Assembly: GCA_902363595.1 (NCBI GenBank)
Contig: CABJAP010000007.1
Coordinates: forward strand, 1 to 64,000
Source: Clostridia bacterium
GTDB lineage: Bacteria; Bacillota; Clostridia; Peptostreptococcales; Anaerovoracaceae
Direction: 5' to 3'
Length of the DNA: 64,000 nt
Part shown: positions 8,030 to 17,196 of the stretch, in pieces
How positions within the stretch are numbered: position 1 is the stretch's first letter
Layout of the letters: each line of letters opens with the position of its first letter
Position numbers and translations under genes: made by a program
Notes under the pieces: generated by a model
Seen by the model: only the letters and a program-made list of their open reading frames with translations
What the model was told of the DNA's origin: nothing
Database searches by the model: none

Positions 8030-11000
8030 TTAAATAATTTCATATCTGCATCCTTCAAAGGCCAGGTCAAACTGGCAGATGCCCTTGTACTTACAATAGG
8101 TGCAGGCGCTCACCTGACCGGATTTTTTCGGCTTTACGGCGATGTTCCCCGAAAGCAGCTCCTGGCACAGCTCGCTCACTGTCTCATCCACCTTTTCCTG
8201 CAGCTGTAAAAAGGTTTCCTCATCCAGCAGTTTTCCGGCCCCGGTCCCGGAAAAGCCCTTCTGTGTCTGGCGAATGGGAACCACGTCCGAATACCCGGAA
8301 AAATCTCCGGCAATGTCCCGGATCACCTGGGGATCATCCACCATGACCCCGTCCATCTTGCACGCTTTCTTTGCTTCCTGCTCCACCTTCTCCCCAAGCT
8401 CCTCGGGTTTGATCGCATCTGCGCTCACAGATGGTTCGCTGATGAGAAAGTAGAACACGCCGGCAGGCTCCCGCTCTTTTTGCTGGGCGGCTTTTAAATA
8501 AAGCATCAGCTGGAGGCGAAATCCCTTTTCTGCTTCATGGACACGGAAGGTTTCATTACCCGTCTTGTAATCGATGACCTTGACCCGGCCGTCATCCAAC
8601 AGATCTACCCGGTCGATCTTACCTTCAATAAAGACGTCTCCCTGGCTGGTTTCTACTATCACCGGCGGAATGCTCCTTCCTCTGCCGAATGCCTGTTCAA
8701 AGGCAATGGTTCGGATGCTGCCCCGCCTTACATGGTCGATGAGAACCCAGCTGATTTCACTGCAAATCTCATGGAGCCGCTTGGTTCGATAGGCCTCTTC
8801 ACTGCCGGAGGAGAGCATGCCCTCCCGGTACAAAAGCGCCTCCCGCGAAAGGATGCTCCCGATCTTTTTATCGCATTCCTCTTTTGACACAGTCATCCAG
8901 CGGGATGCGGGATCGTTCACCGGGATGCCGTCATCGGTCAGCCACCTGGAGATCTCCATCAGGCAGGTGTGATACAGATCGCCGATCTCCCGGCCGCCCA
9001 TTTCATAGATTCGCTGCTCCTGGGGCCGCAGGCCGTATCCCACAAAATGAGCAAAGGGGCAGCGACTGTATTGTTCCAGCCGGGACGGGCTGACCGTCAT
9101 TTCCTGGGGCACCTCCTTTTTATAAAGGGCTTCCACGAAATCTCCTGATATATGCTCCTGCTCATTGGTGAAAAAGAGTCCTTCTTCCAGCTGAGCCAGA
9201 TTTCGGTTTTCCCGGTACCAGGCGATGGCCGACTGCCACTGGGGATCCAGCTCGCCGCTGTCCATGGTCCGCCGCAGGGCCCCGGTCAAATGCTCCACAG
9301 CCGCCTTTTCCGCCTGCAAAAGCTCCAGGGGCTTTCCTCTGCTCACCAGGTCGGTTTCCACCTCAAGCCCCGGATAGATGCTCTGCAGCTTGTTAAATAT
9401 GGGAGAGGGTTTCAGTTCCCGGCCGTCGCCGTCCGAGGCCGAATAGCTGATCCACAGCCGTGTCTTGGGCCTGGCCAGATTCTTATAGATGGCCAGTTTT
9501 TCTTCCTGGAGGCGGATCTCATCCACTTTGCAGATTTCGATTTCCTGCTGGGCCAGATAATGTTTTTCGTCCTCGCTTAGAATGCTGTCCGCAGGCGCCG
9601 ATGCAGGCAGCAAGCCTTCATTGGCTCCCAGAATCAGCATCGCCTTCACATGTCCGCTCCTAGTCCGCTGCATGGTTCCCATGATCAAACCGTCAGCCGA
9701 AGGCGGCAGCAGGCCCACCTCGATGGATTCCAGCCCGGCCTTAAAAATATCACCGAAGCTGCCGGCCAAAATGGTTTCCTCGCCCACGATTTCCACGAAC
9801 TGGTCCAATACATCCATCACCAGCCCCCACACTTGGGCGGTTTCCTCCGCGGCTGTGAGAAATCCCTGCTCTTCCTGCTTTCCAATCATCCCTTCCAGTT
9901 TTCCCGGCAGGCCGCAGTCCTCAGCCAGATAGGTATACAGCGCTCTCACCCGCTCCTTTACCGTAGAGCCTTGTTTGAATTTCTCAGAAAAGGTTTCGAT
10001 CAGCGATACGAACCGGATGCGGGAATCCTCCAGCCGGGAAAGGGCTTCCTGTCCGTATTCTCCTGCGCCTCTGGTAAACGGTTTTTTCCACTTGCTTCCC
10101 CGGATGCGGAATTTCCTGGCGTAGTTTTCCAGCTCCTCGATTTCATCCCAGCCGAGATCCGTCAGTCCGGTTTTCAGCAGCCGGAACACATCCTCGCTTC
10201 GGTACCCTTTGCTGCTGATGTCCAAAAGGGACAGAATGAACACCGAGGCCGGGTTATGGAGGATGCTCTGTTTTTTATCCAAAAACAGCTCCATGCCGTA
10301 CTGGGCAAAGATGCGCTTGACAATGGCGCCTCTGGTTTCCATGTCATTGCAGATGAGAATGATATCTTTGTATTCCATCCCCTGATCCCGGACTAAAGAA
10401 AGCACTTCCGCTGCGGCTGACTCTGCCTCGCTGTAGAGATTGGCCGCCCGCAGGAGGGTGATCCCATCGTGCTCCCCCGCTGCTTTGGACGGTATGGCAT
10501 ACAGCTCGTGCTCCAAATGGAGGATTGACGGCGCCTTATCTTCAATGGCATAGGTCTTTGGGATGGGGGATTTTTCCCACGGGATTCCAGCTTCCTCCGC
10601 CATTTTGCAGAATTTGTAGATGATGGTCCCGGGAAGGCCGAAGATCTCGCTGTCCCGCCCTCCTTCTCCGTAGGTGAGCACCAGATTCACATCCCTGGCC
10701 GTCCTCATCAGCTGCCCGATCACTTCCGTGTTTTTGGGTGTAAAAGAATCAAAACCATAAACCCATACGGAGGATTGGCCGATCTTCTTGGAGTCTGTGA
10801 TCTTCTGCCCATAGAGGCTCACATAGTCTTCCGTATCCAGATACTTTCCTTTTATATAGGCCTCGTAGCTTTCAAAGACCAGTCCGATGTCTTTGAGCTT
10901 TTTCCTCAGAAAGGTGTCCTCCCCCAGTCCCTGGGCAATGGCTTCCAGCTCCTGGGGCGTGGTTCCGTACTGCTTTAATTCGGAAATAAAGTTGTTGACC

Positions 11001-11335
11001 ATTTCGATGAAGGACTGCTTTTTTTCCAGGCCCCGGTAGATCTCCAATTCTTCTCTGCGTTCAGTGAGGATTTTGGTCAGCAGCATGTGGCGCCCGTACT
11101 TATCGATGAGGGCCGTGCGTCCGCCGCCGGTTTCTGCCAGCACCTTCAGTCCCAGCCTGGAAATGCTCACCACTTCCAGGTCCATCAGGCCCCGTGCTCC
11201 CAGATAAAAAAAGGCATCCCGTTCCGCTTGCAGGGTAAACTGGTCCGGTACAAGCAGCAGGGTTTTGCCTTTTATGGAATCGAATATGAATTTGTCTTTG
11301 TTGATCTGTTCGCGGCCGTAATAGATATGCAGCAT
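8030..11335 (-). CDS. addB: AddB-like helicase/exonuclease subunit
   Basis: At 1101 residues it matches the length of AddB/RexB, the nuclease-bearing partner of AddA in double-strand-break end processing. The C-terminal PD-(D/E)xK nuclease is visible (GKIDRVDLL then VIDYKTG), as is the iron-sulfur staple: one early Cys (SRCPFAHF) and the final CTYCKYKGIC. The N-terminal site normally carrying a Walker A reads YYGREQINKDKF, so it lacks GxGKT and ATP binding there is doubtful. It starts 25 nt after the FabT-FabK-like gene with AGGAGG. No addA lies in the window, which is unusual because addA normally follows. Confidence 0.85.
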   Translation of the reverse strand: MLHIYYGREQINKDKFIFDSIKGKTLLLVPDQFTLQAERDAFFYLGARGLMDLEVVSISRLGLKVLAETGGGRTALIDKYGRHMLLTKILTERREELEIYRGLEKKQSFIEMVNNFISELKQYGTTPQELEAIAQGLGEDTFLRKKLKDIGLVFESYEAYIKGKYLDTEDYVSLYGQKITDSKKIGQSSVWVYGFDSFTPKNTEVIGQLMRTARDVNLVLTYGEGGRDSEIFGLPGTIIYKFCKMAEEAGIPWEKSPIPKTYAIEDKAPSILHLEHELYAIPSKAAGEHDGITLLRAANLYSEAESAAAEVLSLVRDQGMEYKDIILICNDMETRGAIVKRIFAQYGMELFLDKKQSILHNPASVFILSLLDISSKGYRSEDVFRLLKTGLTDLGWDEIEELENYARKFRIRGSKWKKPFTRGAGEYGQEALSRLEDSRIRFVSLIETFSEKFKQGSTVKERVRALYTYLAEDCGLPGKLEGMIGKQEEQGFLTAAEETAQVWGLVMDVLDQFVEIVGEETILAGSFGDIFKAGLESIEVGLLPPSADGLIMGTMQRTRSGHVKAMLILGANEGLLPASAPADSILSEDEKHYLAQQEIEICKVDEIRLQEEKLAIYKNLARPKTRLWISYSASDGDGRELKPSPIFNKLQSIYPGLEVETDLVSRGKPLELLQAEKAAVEHLTGALRRTMDSGELDPQWQSAIAWYRENRNLAQLEEGLFFTNEQEHISGDFVEALYKKEVPQEMTVSPSRLEQYSRCPFAHFVGYGLRPQEQRIYEMGGREIGDLYHTCLMEISRWLTDDGIPVNDPASRWMTVSKEECDKKIGSILSREALLYREGMLSSGSEEAYRTKRLHEICSEISWVLIDHVRRGSIRTIAFEQAFGRGRSIPPVIVETSQGDVFIEGKIDRVDLLDDGRVKVIDYKTGNETFRVHEAEKGFRLQLMLYLKAAQQKEREPAGVFYFLISEPSVSADAIKPEELGEKVEQEAKKACKMDGVMVDDPQVIRDIAGDFSGYSDVVPIRQTQKGFSGTGAGKLLDEETFLQLQEKVDETVSELCQELLSGNIAVKPKKSGQVSACTYCKYKGICQFDLAFEGCRYEII

Positions 11336-11360
11336 TAACCGTTCTCCTCCTTGGATGATG

Positions 11361-12815
11361 TCACCGTGTGAATTCTTGAAAGATATCGGCCACGCTTTCG
11401 ATTTTATCCGCTTTGTACACTTTGCTTCCGCAGAATACGAGGCCGTTTTCCAGGTCCCCCATGGCCGCGTTGATCAGCCCCTTGGTAATGCACCTGGGGT
11501 CCTCGCCCGTCCGCTTTACATAGGGACTTTCGATCACCCTTCCCGGGAATCCTTCAGGGCTTGTAATGATTGTAACATCCTTTTCCCTGCAGTTCAAATA
11601 GGCATTCTTGAATTCTTCGCAGGCATCACATTCTCTGGTGGTGACAAACCGGGTTCCCATCTGGAATCCGTCCGCACCGTAGGCATAGGCTTTTTCTGCG
11701 TCCTCCCGGCCGTAGATGCCGCCGCAGACGATGAGCGGACAGTTGTCCAGCGCCTCAAGCTCGCCTTTGATATCGGCGATGTTTTTGTAAAAGTCCTCTG
11801 CCGCCGCCTCCATCTGAAATTCTTTCACACCCAGATAGCCTCCGGCCAGGGGGCCTTGGAAAATAAAGCCGTCCGGTGTCCGGTTGTATTTTTTTGCCCA
11901 GTTGCGAATGATGATGTTGGCCGCCCGTTTTGAAGAGACGATGGGTACCAAGGCTATTTTTTTGTCCTTGCAGCAGCGGGGCAGGTTGGTGGGCACCCCG
12001 GCTCCGCAGATGATCACTTCTGCTCCGGCCGCCGCGGCAGTCTCCACGTAGTCCTGCAGATGGCGGGACGACCACATAACGTTGACGCCGATGGGTCCCC
12101 GATTTTCACAATCCTTCACCAGCTCCCGGGCCCGCCTTACTTCCCGCGTTAAAATCCGTTTATTGGCAGTTAAGGGATCGCTGCTGTAATCGGGCTCGCG
12201 AAATCCGATCTTGGATGCAGCGATGATCCCCACTCCGCCTTCCTTTGCCACGGCTGCGGCAAGCGTGCTCATGGAAAGGCCGATGCTCAGGGCTCCCTGG
12301 AAAATGGGCACTGGCACCAGAATTTTTCCCAGCTTGATGGGCTTTAGGGTAAAAGGTCCCGGATCCCTTGCAGGAGGATGCTTGCGCATCAACAGGTATT
12401 CATTGATGTTGTCGATGGATTCAATGAACTTTCCCACCTGGTCCTCCGGAATCTGGGAAATGGCTTCGCTGATCATGGCTGTGTGAAAGGCCTCGTGCTC
12501 CCGCACGGCCGCCGCCCCTTCATCGGTCAGGCGGATTTTCACGATCCGCCGGTCCTCAGGAATGCGAAAGCGTTCCACATAACCCTTTTTCACCAGCTTG
12601 TTGATGGCTGCGGTAAGTGTGCTGACATTGATCTTCAGCGACGCGGCCACCTGGCTCATGGTTTTGGTTTTACCCTCGCCCACAGCGGCCAGGGTATGGA
12701 GCTCCGTTATGGAGAGGTCTCTGCGGGTGGATCCCTGGATCGCCTTTTCTTCCAGCTTTAAGACGACATTAAACAGGTTCACTAAAATATCATTGATTTT
12801 TTTAACGTTATCCAC
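11361..12815 (-). CDS. FabT-like MarR regulator fused to FabK/nitronate-monooxygenase-like flavin domain
   Basis: A 484-residue fusion. Residues 1-145 are a MarR winged helix resembling streptococcal FabT (INDILVNLFNVVLKLEE, LHTL, wing EDRRIVKIRLT). Residues 160-484 are a TIM-barrel of the FabK/NMO family (PIFQGALS, GGVGIIAAS, CGGIYG, GADGFQMGTRF phosphate-binding segment). The family's AGGH catalytic His is Tyr here (AGGY, residues 324-327), whereas the operon's own FabK keeps His143. The barrel may therefore sense FMN, NAD(P)H or acyl ligands rather than catalyse. It is the seventh gene of the fab operon, whose promoter carries a FabT box. The sensor role is inference; an altered enzyme is possible. 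Confidence 0.9.
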   Translation of the reverse strand: MDNVKKINDILVNLFNVVLKLEEKAIQGSTRRDLSITELHTLAAVGEGKTKTMSQVAASLKINVSTLTAAINKLVKKGYVERFRIPEDRRIVKIRLTDEGAAAVREHEAFHTAMISEAISQIPEDQVGKFIESIDNINEYLLMRKHPPARDPGPFTLKPIKLGKILVPVPIFQGALSIGLSMSTLAAAVAKEGGVGIIAASKIGFREPDYSSDPLTANKRILTREVRRARELVKDCENRGPIGVNVMWSSRHLQDYVETAAAAGAEVIICGAGVPTNLPRCCKDKKIALVPIVSSKRAANIIIRNWAKKYNRTPDGFIFQGPLAGGYLGVKEFQMEAAAEDFYKNIADIKGELEALDNCPLIVCGGIYGREDAEKAYAYGADGFQMGTRFVTTRECDACEEFKNAYLNCREKDVTIITSPEGFPGRVIESPYVKRTGEDPRCITKGLINAAMGDLENGLVFCGSKVYKADKIESVADIFQEFTR

Positions 12816-12827
12816 CTTGGATGCTCC

Positions 12828-13253
12828 TTATTCAAACATAAACATGATCTCACATTTGCAGGCCAGCTTGTCGCCCACATAGGCTTCCGCCTTACCGGTA
12901 CCGGCCCTGCTTCTCAGCTTTTCAAAGTGAACCTTGAGGGTCAGCGTGTCCCCCGGAACCACCTGGTGCTTGAATTTGGCCTCTTTGATGGAGCCGAAGA
13001 AAGCCAGCTTGCCCTTGTTTTCCGGCAGGGATAAAACCGCGATTGCTCCCGCCTGGGCCAGGGCTTCCACTTCCAGCACGCCGGGCATTACTTTTCTTTC
13101 CGGGAAATGTCCCTGAAAATAGTATTCGTCCTCCCGCACGTATTTGACGGCTGTGATGGATTTTCCCGCTTCCATTTCCAACACTTCGTCAACCAGAAGG
13201 AAAGGCTCTCTATGGGGAATGATTTCTTTGATCTGTTCCTGATTCATCAACAT
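12828..13253 (-). CDS. fabZ: 3-hydroxyacyl-ACP dehydratase FabZ
   Basis: A 141-residue hotdog-fold dehydratase of type II fatty acid synthesis, removing water from 3-hydroxyacyl-ACP. The active-site segment GHFPERKVMPGVLEVEALAQ contains the His and the Glu of the FabZ/FabA family, and the length is standard. It lies between fabF (9 nt upstream) and the FabT-FabK-like fusion. No FabA or FabM-type isomerase gene is seen nearby, so how double bonds are introduced is not explained by this cluster. Confidence 0.95.
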   Translation of the reverse strand: MLMNQEQIKEIIPHREPFLLVDEVLEMEAGKSITAVKYVREDEYYFQGHFPERKVMPGVLEVEALAQAGAIAVLSLPENKGKLAFFGSIKEAKFKHQVVPGDTLTLKVHFEKLRSRAGTGKAEAYVGDKLACKCEIMFMFE

Positions 13254-13262
13254 GGTATCACC

Positions 13263-14495
13263 TTATTTCTCGAATTTCTTAACAATAATGGACCCGTTAT
13301 GGCCGCCAAATCCCAGGGAGTTGGAGAGGACATACGTCAAATCCGCGTCTCTTCCTTCATTGGGAACATAGTCCAGCGTCAGCTCCGGATCTGGCTTTTC
13401 AAGGCCGATGGTGGCCGGTATAAATCCATCGTTGATGGCTTCTACGCAGAATACGGTTTCGATTCCGCCCGCTGCTCCCAGCAGATGGCCGGTCATGCTC
13501 TTGGTGGAGCTGATGGGTACCTTGGTATCGTCTCCGAAGATCTTTTTAATGGCATTGGTCTCAAAGAGGTCGTTATATGGAGTTCCCGTACCATGGGCAT
13601 TGATGTAGTCGATTTTGTCCGGTGTGATGCCGGCTTCCTGAATGGCCAGCTCCATGGCGTCGGCCGCGCCTTCGCCGTCCGGAGATGGCGCTGTGATGTG
13701 GTAAGCATCGCAGGTTGCTCCGTATCCTACCATTTCGCCATAGATTTTGGCGCCTCTTGCCAGCGCGTGCTCCAGCTCTTCCAGAATCAGGAATCCTGCT
13801 CCTTCTCCGAGAATAAAGCCGTCTCTTTCCACATCGAAAGGAGTGGAGCACCTTGCCGGGTCGGTTCTGGTGGACATGGCTTTCATATTGGCAAATCCCG
13901 CGAAGCAGACGGGCGTAAACACCGATTCGGCTGAGCCTGCCAGCACAACGTCCGCATAGCCGTGCTTGACATTGCGGAAGGCTTCTCCCACGCTGTGGGT
14001 TCCTGCGGCACATGCGGAAACTACGCCGAAGCAGGAGGCTTTGGCGTTGAACTTAATGGCCAGGTTTCCGGCTACCGCGTTGGGCATGACCATGGGCACC
14101 AGCAGGGCCGAAGCTCTGGTCACATTATCCTTTTTTACACATTTGGTTACTTCTGCTTCCAGAGTGGTGATTCCGCCGATTCCCGTTCCGCCGAATACGC
14201 CGAACCGCTGGGGTTTTACGTTTTCACCGCTGACAATCCCCGCATCCTGCACTGCCTCTTCCGCTGCCGTAAGGGCCAGCTGAGATGATAGGTCCAGCCG
14301 CTTGGCTTCCCGCTTGTCTCCGAACTGAAAATCTTTGACTTCCGCACCCATCTTTACTTTGTGGGGGGTGATATCAAATCGGGTGATCTCTCCGATTCCG
14401 TGTTTGCCTGCTTTGATGCTGGCCCAGGAATCCGCGACGTTATTTCCAACAGGAGTAACTGCTCCTCTTCCCGTAATTACAACTCTTTTTTCCAT
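13263..14495 (-). CDS. fabF: 3-oxoacyl-ACP synthase II FabF
   Basis: A 410-residue elongating beta-ketoacyl-ACP synthase. The Cys-His-His triad is visible: Cys162 (VSACAAGTHS), His301 (NAHGTGTPYND) and His337 (SMTGHLLGAAG). It condenses malonyl-ACP with acyl-ACP. The gene follows fabG by 19 nt and precedes fabZ by 9 nt, so all are in one transcript. Length and motifs are normal. Confidence 0.96.
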   Translation of the reverse strand: MEKRVVITGRGAVTPVGNNVADSWASIKAGKHGIGEITRFDITPHKVKMGAEVKDFQFGDKREAKRLDLSSQLALTAAEEAVQDAGIVSGENVKPQRFGVFGGTGIGGITTLEAEVTKCVKKDNVTRASALLVPMVMPNAVAGNLAIKFNAKASCFGVVSACAAGTHSVGEAFRNVKHGYADVVLAGSAESVFTPVCFAGFANMKAMSTRTDPARCSTPFDVERDGFILGEGAGFLILEELEHALARGAKIYGEMVGYGATCDAYHITAPSPDGEGAADAMELAIQEAGITPDKIDYINAHGTGTPYNDLFETNAIKKIFGDDTKVPISSTKSMTGHLLGAAGGIETVFCVEAINDGFIPATIGLEKPDPELTLDYVPNEGRDADLTYVLSNSLGFGGHNGSIIVKKFEK

Positions 14496-14514
14496 TTATC
14501 CAAATCCTTTCTCT

Positions 14515-15255
14515 TTACATGGTTAATCCGCCGTCAACGCAGATGGTCTGTCCCGTAATATAGGAAGCGCTGTCGGAAGCCAGGAACAGGGCAGTCTTTG
14601 CAATGTCCTCCGGTTTTCCCGTGCGTCCCAGGCTGATGGCCTCTGCAATCTTGGCTTTCTGATCGTCAGTCATAACGGCTGTCATATCGGTATCGATGAA
14701 TCCAGGAGCGATGGCGTTGACGGTAATGCCCCGTCTGCCCAGCTCCTTGGCCGCCGACATGGTCATGCCGATGACACCGGCTTTTGATGCGCTGTAGTTG
14801 ACCTGGGCCGGATTGCCCTTCACTCCGGCCACCGACGACAGGTTGATAATTCTGCCGGATCTCTGTTTGATCATGACCTTGGAAGCCTCGCTGAGGAAAT
14901 AAAAGGAACCGTTCAGGTTGGCGCTGATCACATCGGTAAAATCTTCGGCTGACATGCGCATCAGCAGTTTATCTCTGGTGATGCCGGCGTTGTTGACCAA
15001 AATGTCCACTTTTCCGAACAAGTCTTTGGCCCTGGCGACAGCTTCCTTTGCCGTCTTAGGATCCGCCACATCTCCTTTCAGCAGTTCCACCCTGGTTCCG
15101 TGCTGTGAAAGCTCGGCTGCTGTTTTCTGCGCCTGCTCATCGTTGCTCCGATAGCAGAGGAGCACATCGGCGCCGTTTTTGCAGAATTCAGCGGCAATGG
15201 CCTTGCCGATCCCGCGCACGCCTCCTGTGATTATGGCTGATTTTCCCTGTAACAT
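14515..15255 (-). CDS. fabG: 3-oxoacyl-ACP reductase FabG
   Basis: A 246-residue short-chain dehydrogenase. It has the NADPH-binding TGGVRGIGKAIA at about residues 10-21, NNAG near residue 89, and catalytic Ser-Tyr-Lys with YSASK near residue 150. It reduces 3-oxoacyl-ACP in fatty-acid elongation. The start is 2 nt after the fabD stop, indicating coupling. Its place inside the fab operon separates it from the many other short-chain dehydrogenases. Confidence 0.95.
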   Translation of the reverse strand: MLQGKSAIITGGVRGIGKAIAAEFCKNGADVLLCYRSNDEQAQKTAAELSQHGTRVELLKGDVADPKTAKEAVARAKDLFGKVDILVNNAGITRDKLLMRMSAEDFTDVISANLNGSFYFLSEASKVMIKQRSGRIINLSSVAGVKGNPAQVNYSASKAGVIGMTMSAAKELGRRGITVNAIAPGFIDTDMTAVMTDDQKAKIAEAISLGRTGKPEDIAKTALFLASDSASYITGQTICVDGGLTM

Positions 15256-15257
15256 AG

Positions 15258-16247
15258 CTATTCTCCTTTTTTCAGAGCCGCCAGCCCTTCAATGGTCTGC
15301 TGCAAGCTCTCCTCATTTTCGATATTAAACCTGGCGATGGACGAATCGGTCTTTTTGGCCAGCCCGGATAAGGTTTTTCCAGGTCCGATTTCAATCAGCG
15401 CTTCTGCGCCGTCGCGGACAAAATTGCGGATGGTCTCTTCCCAGTAAACCGGGCTCATGGCCTGTCTGGACATGATATCAGCCAGATACTCACATACGTC
15501 GCCGCCGTCAAAGTCCTTCATCATATCCTCTGCGGTTACGTTGGCATAAATCTTTGCCTGGGGAGCACCAAGTCCTGCTTCCCGGAGCACGTTCTTCAAT
15601 TCTTTTGCCGCCGGAACCATCATCGGGCTGTGGAAGGCTGTTCCCACCGGCAGCACCATGGCCCGAATCTTCTTGGCCTTGGCCGCCTGTACAAAGCGTT
15701 CGATCGCTGCTTTATCGCCTGCCACAACGGTCTGTGCCGGAGAGTTGAAGTTGACCCCTTCCAGAACCCCGTCTTCTCTGGCTTCTTCCACCACCTCCAG
15801 GATCGGTTCCCGTTTTCCCATGGCTGCTGCCATCGCGCCCATGGGTTTGCCGTCGGCCCCCGTTCCGGCTTCATTCATCAGTTTTCCCCGCTTGGTGACG
15901 ATTTCCATGCCTGTTTTGATCTCATCGATAACGCCGGCTGCGGTGAGGGCAGCGTACTCGCCCAGGCTGAATCCTGCATAGCCTATGATTTCCACATCAT
16001 CCTTCAGTCCCGCCTGCTCCAGTGCCTGCAAAAATGCTTCATAAGCAGCCATGGTTACGGTATAGATGCACGGCTGGGTCACATGGGTCTGCTTTAAGGT
16101 CTCTTCATCGCCTTCAAAGCACCATTCCTTCACCTGTTCACCTGCCATGTCAAAGATTGCTTTTGCTGCCGGGTAGGTATCGTACAGATCCTTTCCCATT
16201 CCGCTATATTGAGCGCCCTGCCCTGCAAATGTGATTCCGATCTTCAT
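15258..16247 (-). CDS. fabD: Malonyl-CoA:ACP transacylase FabD
   Basis: A 329-residue transacylase with the oxyanion-hole GQGAQYSGMG at residues 9-18, nucleophile Ser94 in GFSLGEYAAL and the catalytic His in GTAFHSPMM. It loads malonate on ACP. The opening MKIGITFAGQGAQ is the family's normal N-terminus, so the start at 16247 looks right. It therefore overlaps the end of fabK by 44 nt in another frame. Confidence 0.95.
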   Translation of the reverse strand: MKIGITFAGQGAQYSGMGKDLYDTYPAAKAIFDMAGEQVKEWCFEGDEETLKQTHVTQPCIYTVTMAAYEAFLQALEQAGLKDDVEIIGYAGFSLGEYAALTAAGVIDEIKTGMEIVTKRGKLMNEAGTGADGKPMGAMAAAMGKREPILEVVEEAREDGVLEGVNFNSPAQTVVAGDKAAIERFVQAAKAKKIRAMVLPVGTAFHSPMMVPAAKELKNVLREAGLGAPQAKIYANVTAEDMMKDFDGGDVCEYLADIMSRQAMSPVYWEETIRNFVRDGAEALIEIGPGKTLSGLAKKTDSSIARFNIENEESLQQTIEGLAALKKGE

Positions 16248-17157
16248 AAATCTCCTCTGCCTCCTTAAATAGTTCTTTGATAATCTCTGCCGCCGGCTGT
16301 TCTTTTTTTACCATTCCGGCGATCTGCCCGGACATGATGTTGCCGTGGTCCGCGTCTCCATCGCGCACAGCGGCTGCCAATGTTCCTGTACACAGTTCAT
16401 TGATCTTTTCCAAGTCCTCATTTTTCTTTTCCAATGCCAGAATCTCTCTGGCCAGCTTATTTTTAATTACTCTCACCGGATGGCCCGTGCTCCTGCCGGT
16501 GGCGACGGTGGATGAGTCCTTTGCTTTCAGAATGGCATCCTTATACCCCTGGGCCACGATGCACTCGTCGGCTACCAGAAATCGAGTTCCGATCTGCACG
16601 CCCTTGGCTCCCAGCATATATGCGGCTGCCACGCCTCTTCCGTCTGCGATTCCCCCTGCTGCCAGAACCGGAATCTTTACCGCATCCGCAATCTGGGGAA
16701 CGAGGGCCATGGTCGTAGTTTCCCCGATATGGCCTCCGGCTTCCGTTCCTTCTGCCACCACTGCGTCTGCTCCGGCCCGCTCAACACGAATGGCCAGCGC
16801 CACGTTGGCGACCACCGGCACTACTTTAATGCCGCATTCTTTCATTCGTTTAATGTATTTTCCCGGATTTCCGGCTCCTGTTGTGACCACCGCCACCTTT
16901 TCTTCGCATACTACATCGATCAATTCATCTACGTTGGGGGCCAGCAGCATGATGTTAACACCGAACGGCTTGTCTGTCATTTGGCGCGTTTTCGCGATCT
17001 GGTCTCTCAGCCAGTCTGCCGATTCTCCGCCTGCGGCGATGATTCCCAGACCGCCGCCGTTACTCACAGCTGCCGCCAGATTGCATTCTGCGATTCTGGC
17101 CATCGCCCCCTGGATAATTGGATATTCTGTTCCCAACACTTCGCATACGTTTACCAT
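16204..17157 (-). CDS. fabK: Enoyl-ACP reductase II FabK
   Basis: A 317-residue FMN-dependent enoyl-ACP reductase performing the last step of each elongation cycle. It shows PIIQGAMA, GGGLGIIAAG, the active-site His143 in EGTEAGGHIGE, AAGGIADGRG and the flavin phosphate site GAKGVQIGTRF. It is a triclosan-insensitive FabI replacement typical of streptococci and Clostridia. It is a paralogue of the flavin half of the FabT fusion in the same operon. The C-terminal 15 codons overlap fabD. Confidence 0.95.
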   Translation of the reverse strand: MVNVCEVLGTEYPIIQGAMARIAECNLAAAVSNGGGLGIIAAGGESADWLRDQIAKTRQMTDKPFGVNIMLLAPNVDELIDVVCEEKVAVVTTGAGNPGKYIKRMKECGIKVVPVVANVALAIRVERAGADAVVAEGTEAGGHIGETTTMALVPQIADAVKIPVLAAGGIADGRGVAAAYMLGAKGVQIGTRFLVADECIVAQGYKDAILKAKDSSTVATGRSTGHPVRVIKNKLAREILALEKKNEDLEKINELCTGTLAAAVRDGDADHGNIMSGQIAGMVKKEQPAAEIIKELFKEAEEIYEDRNHICRAGRSI

Positions 17158-17196
17158 TTTATTTTCCTCCTGCTTCTTATCGGATATGGGACGAGC

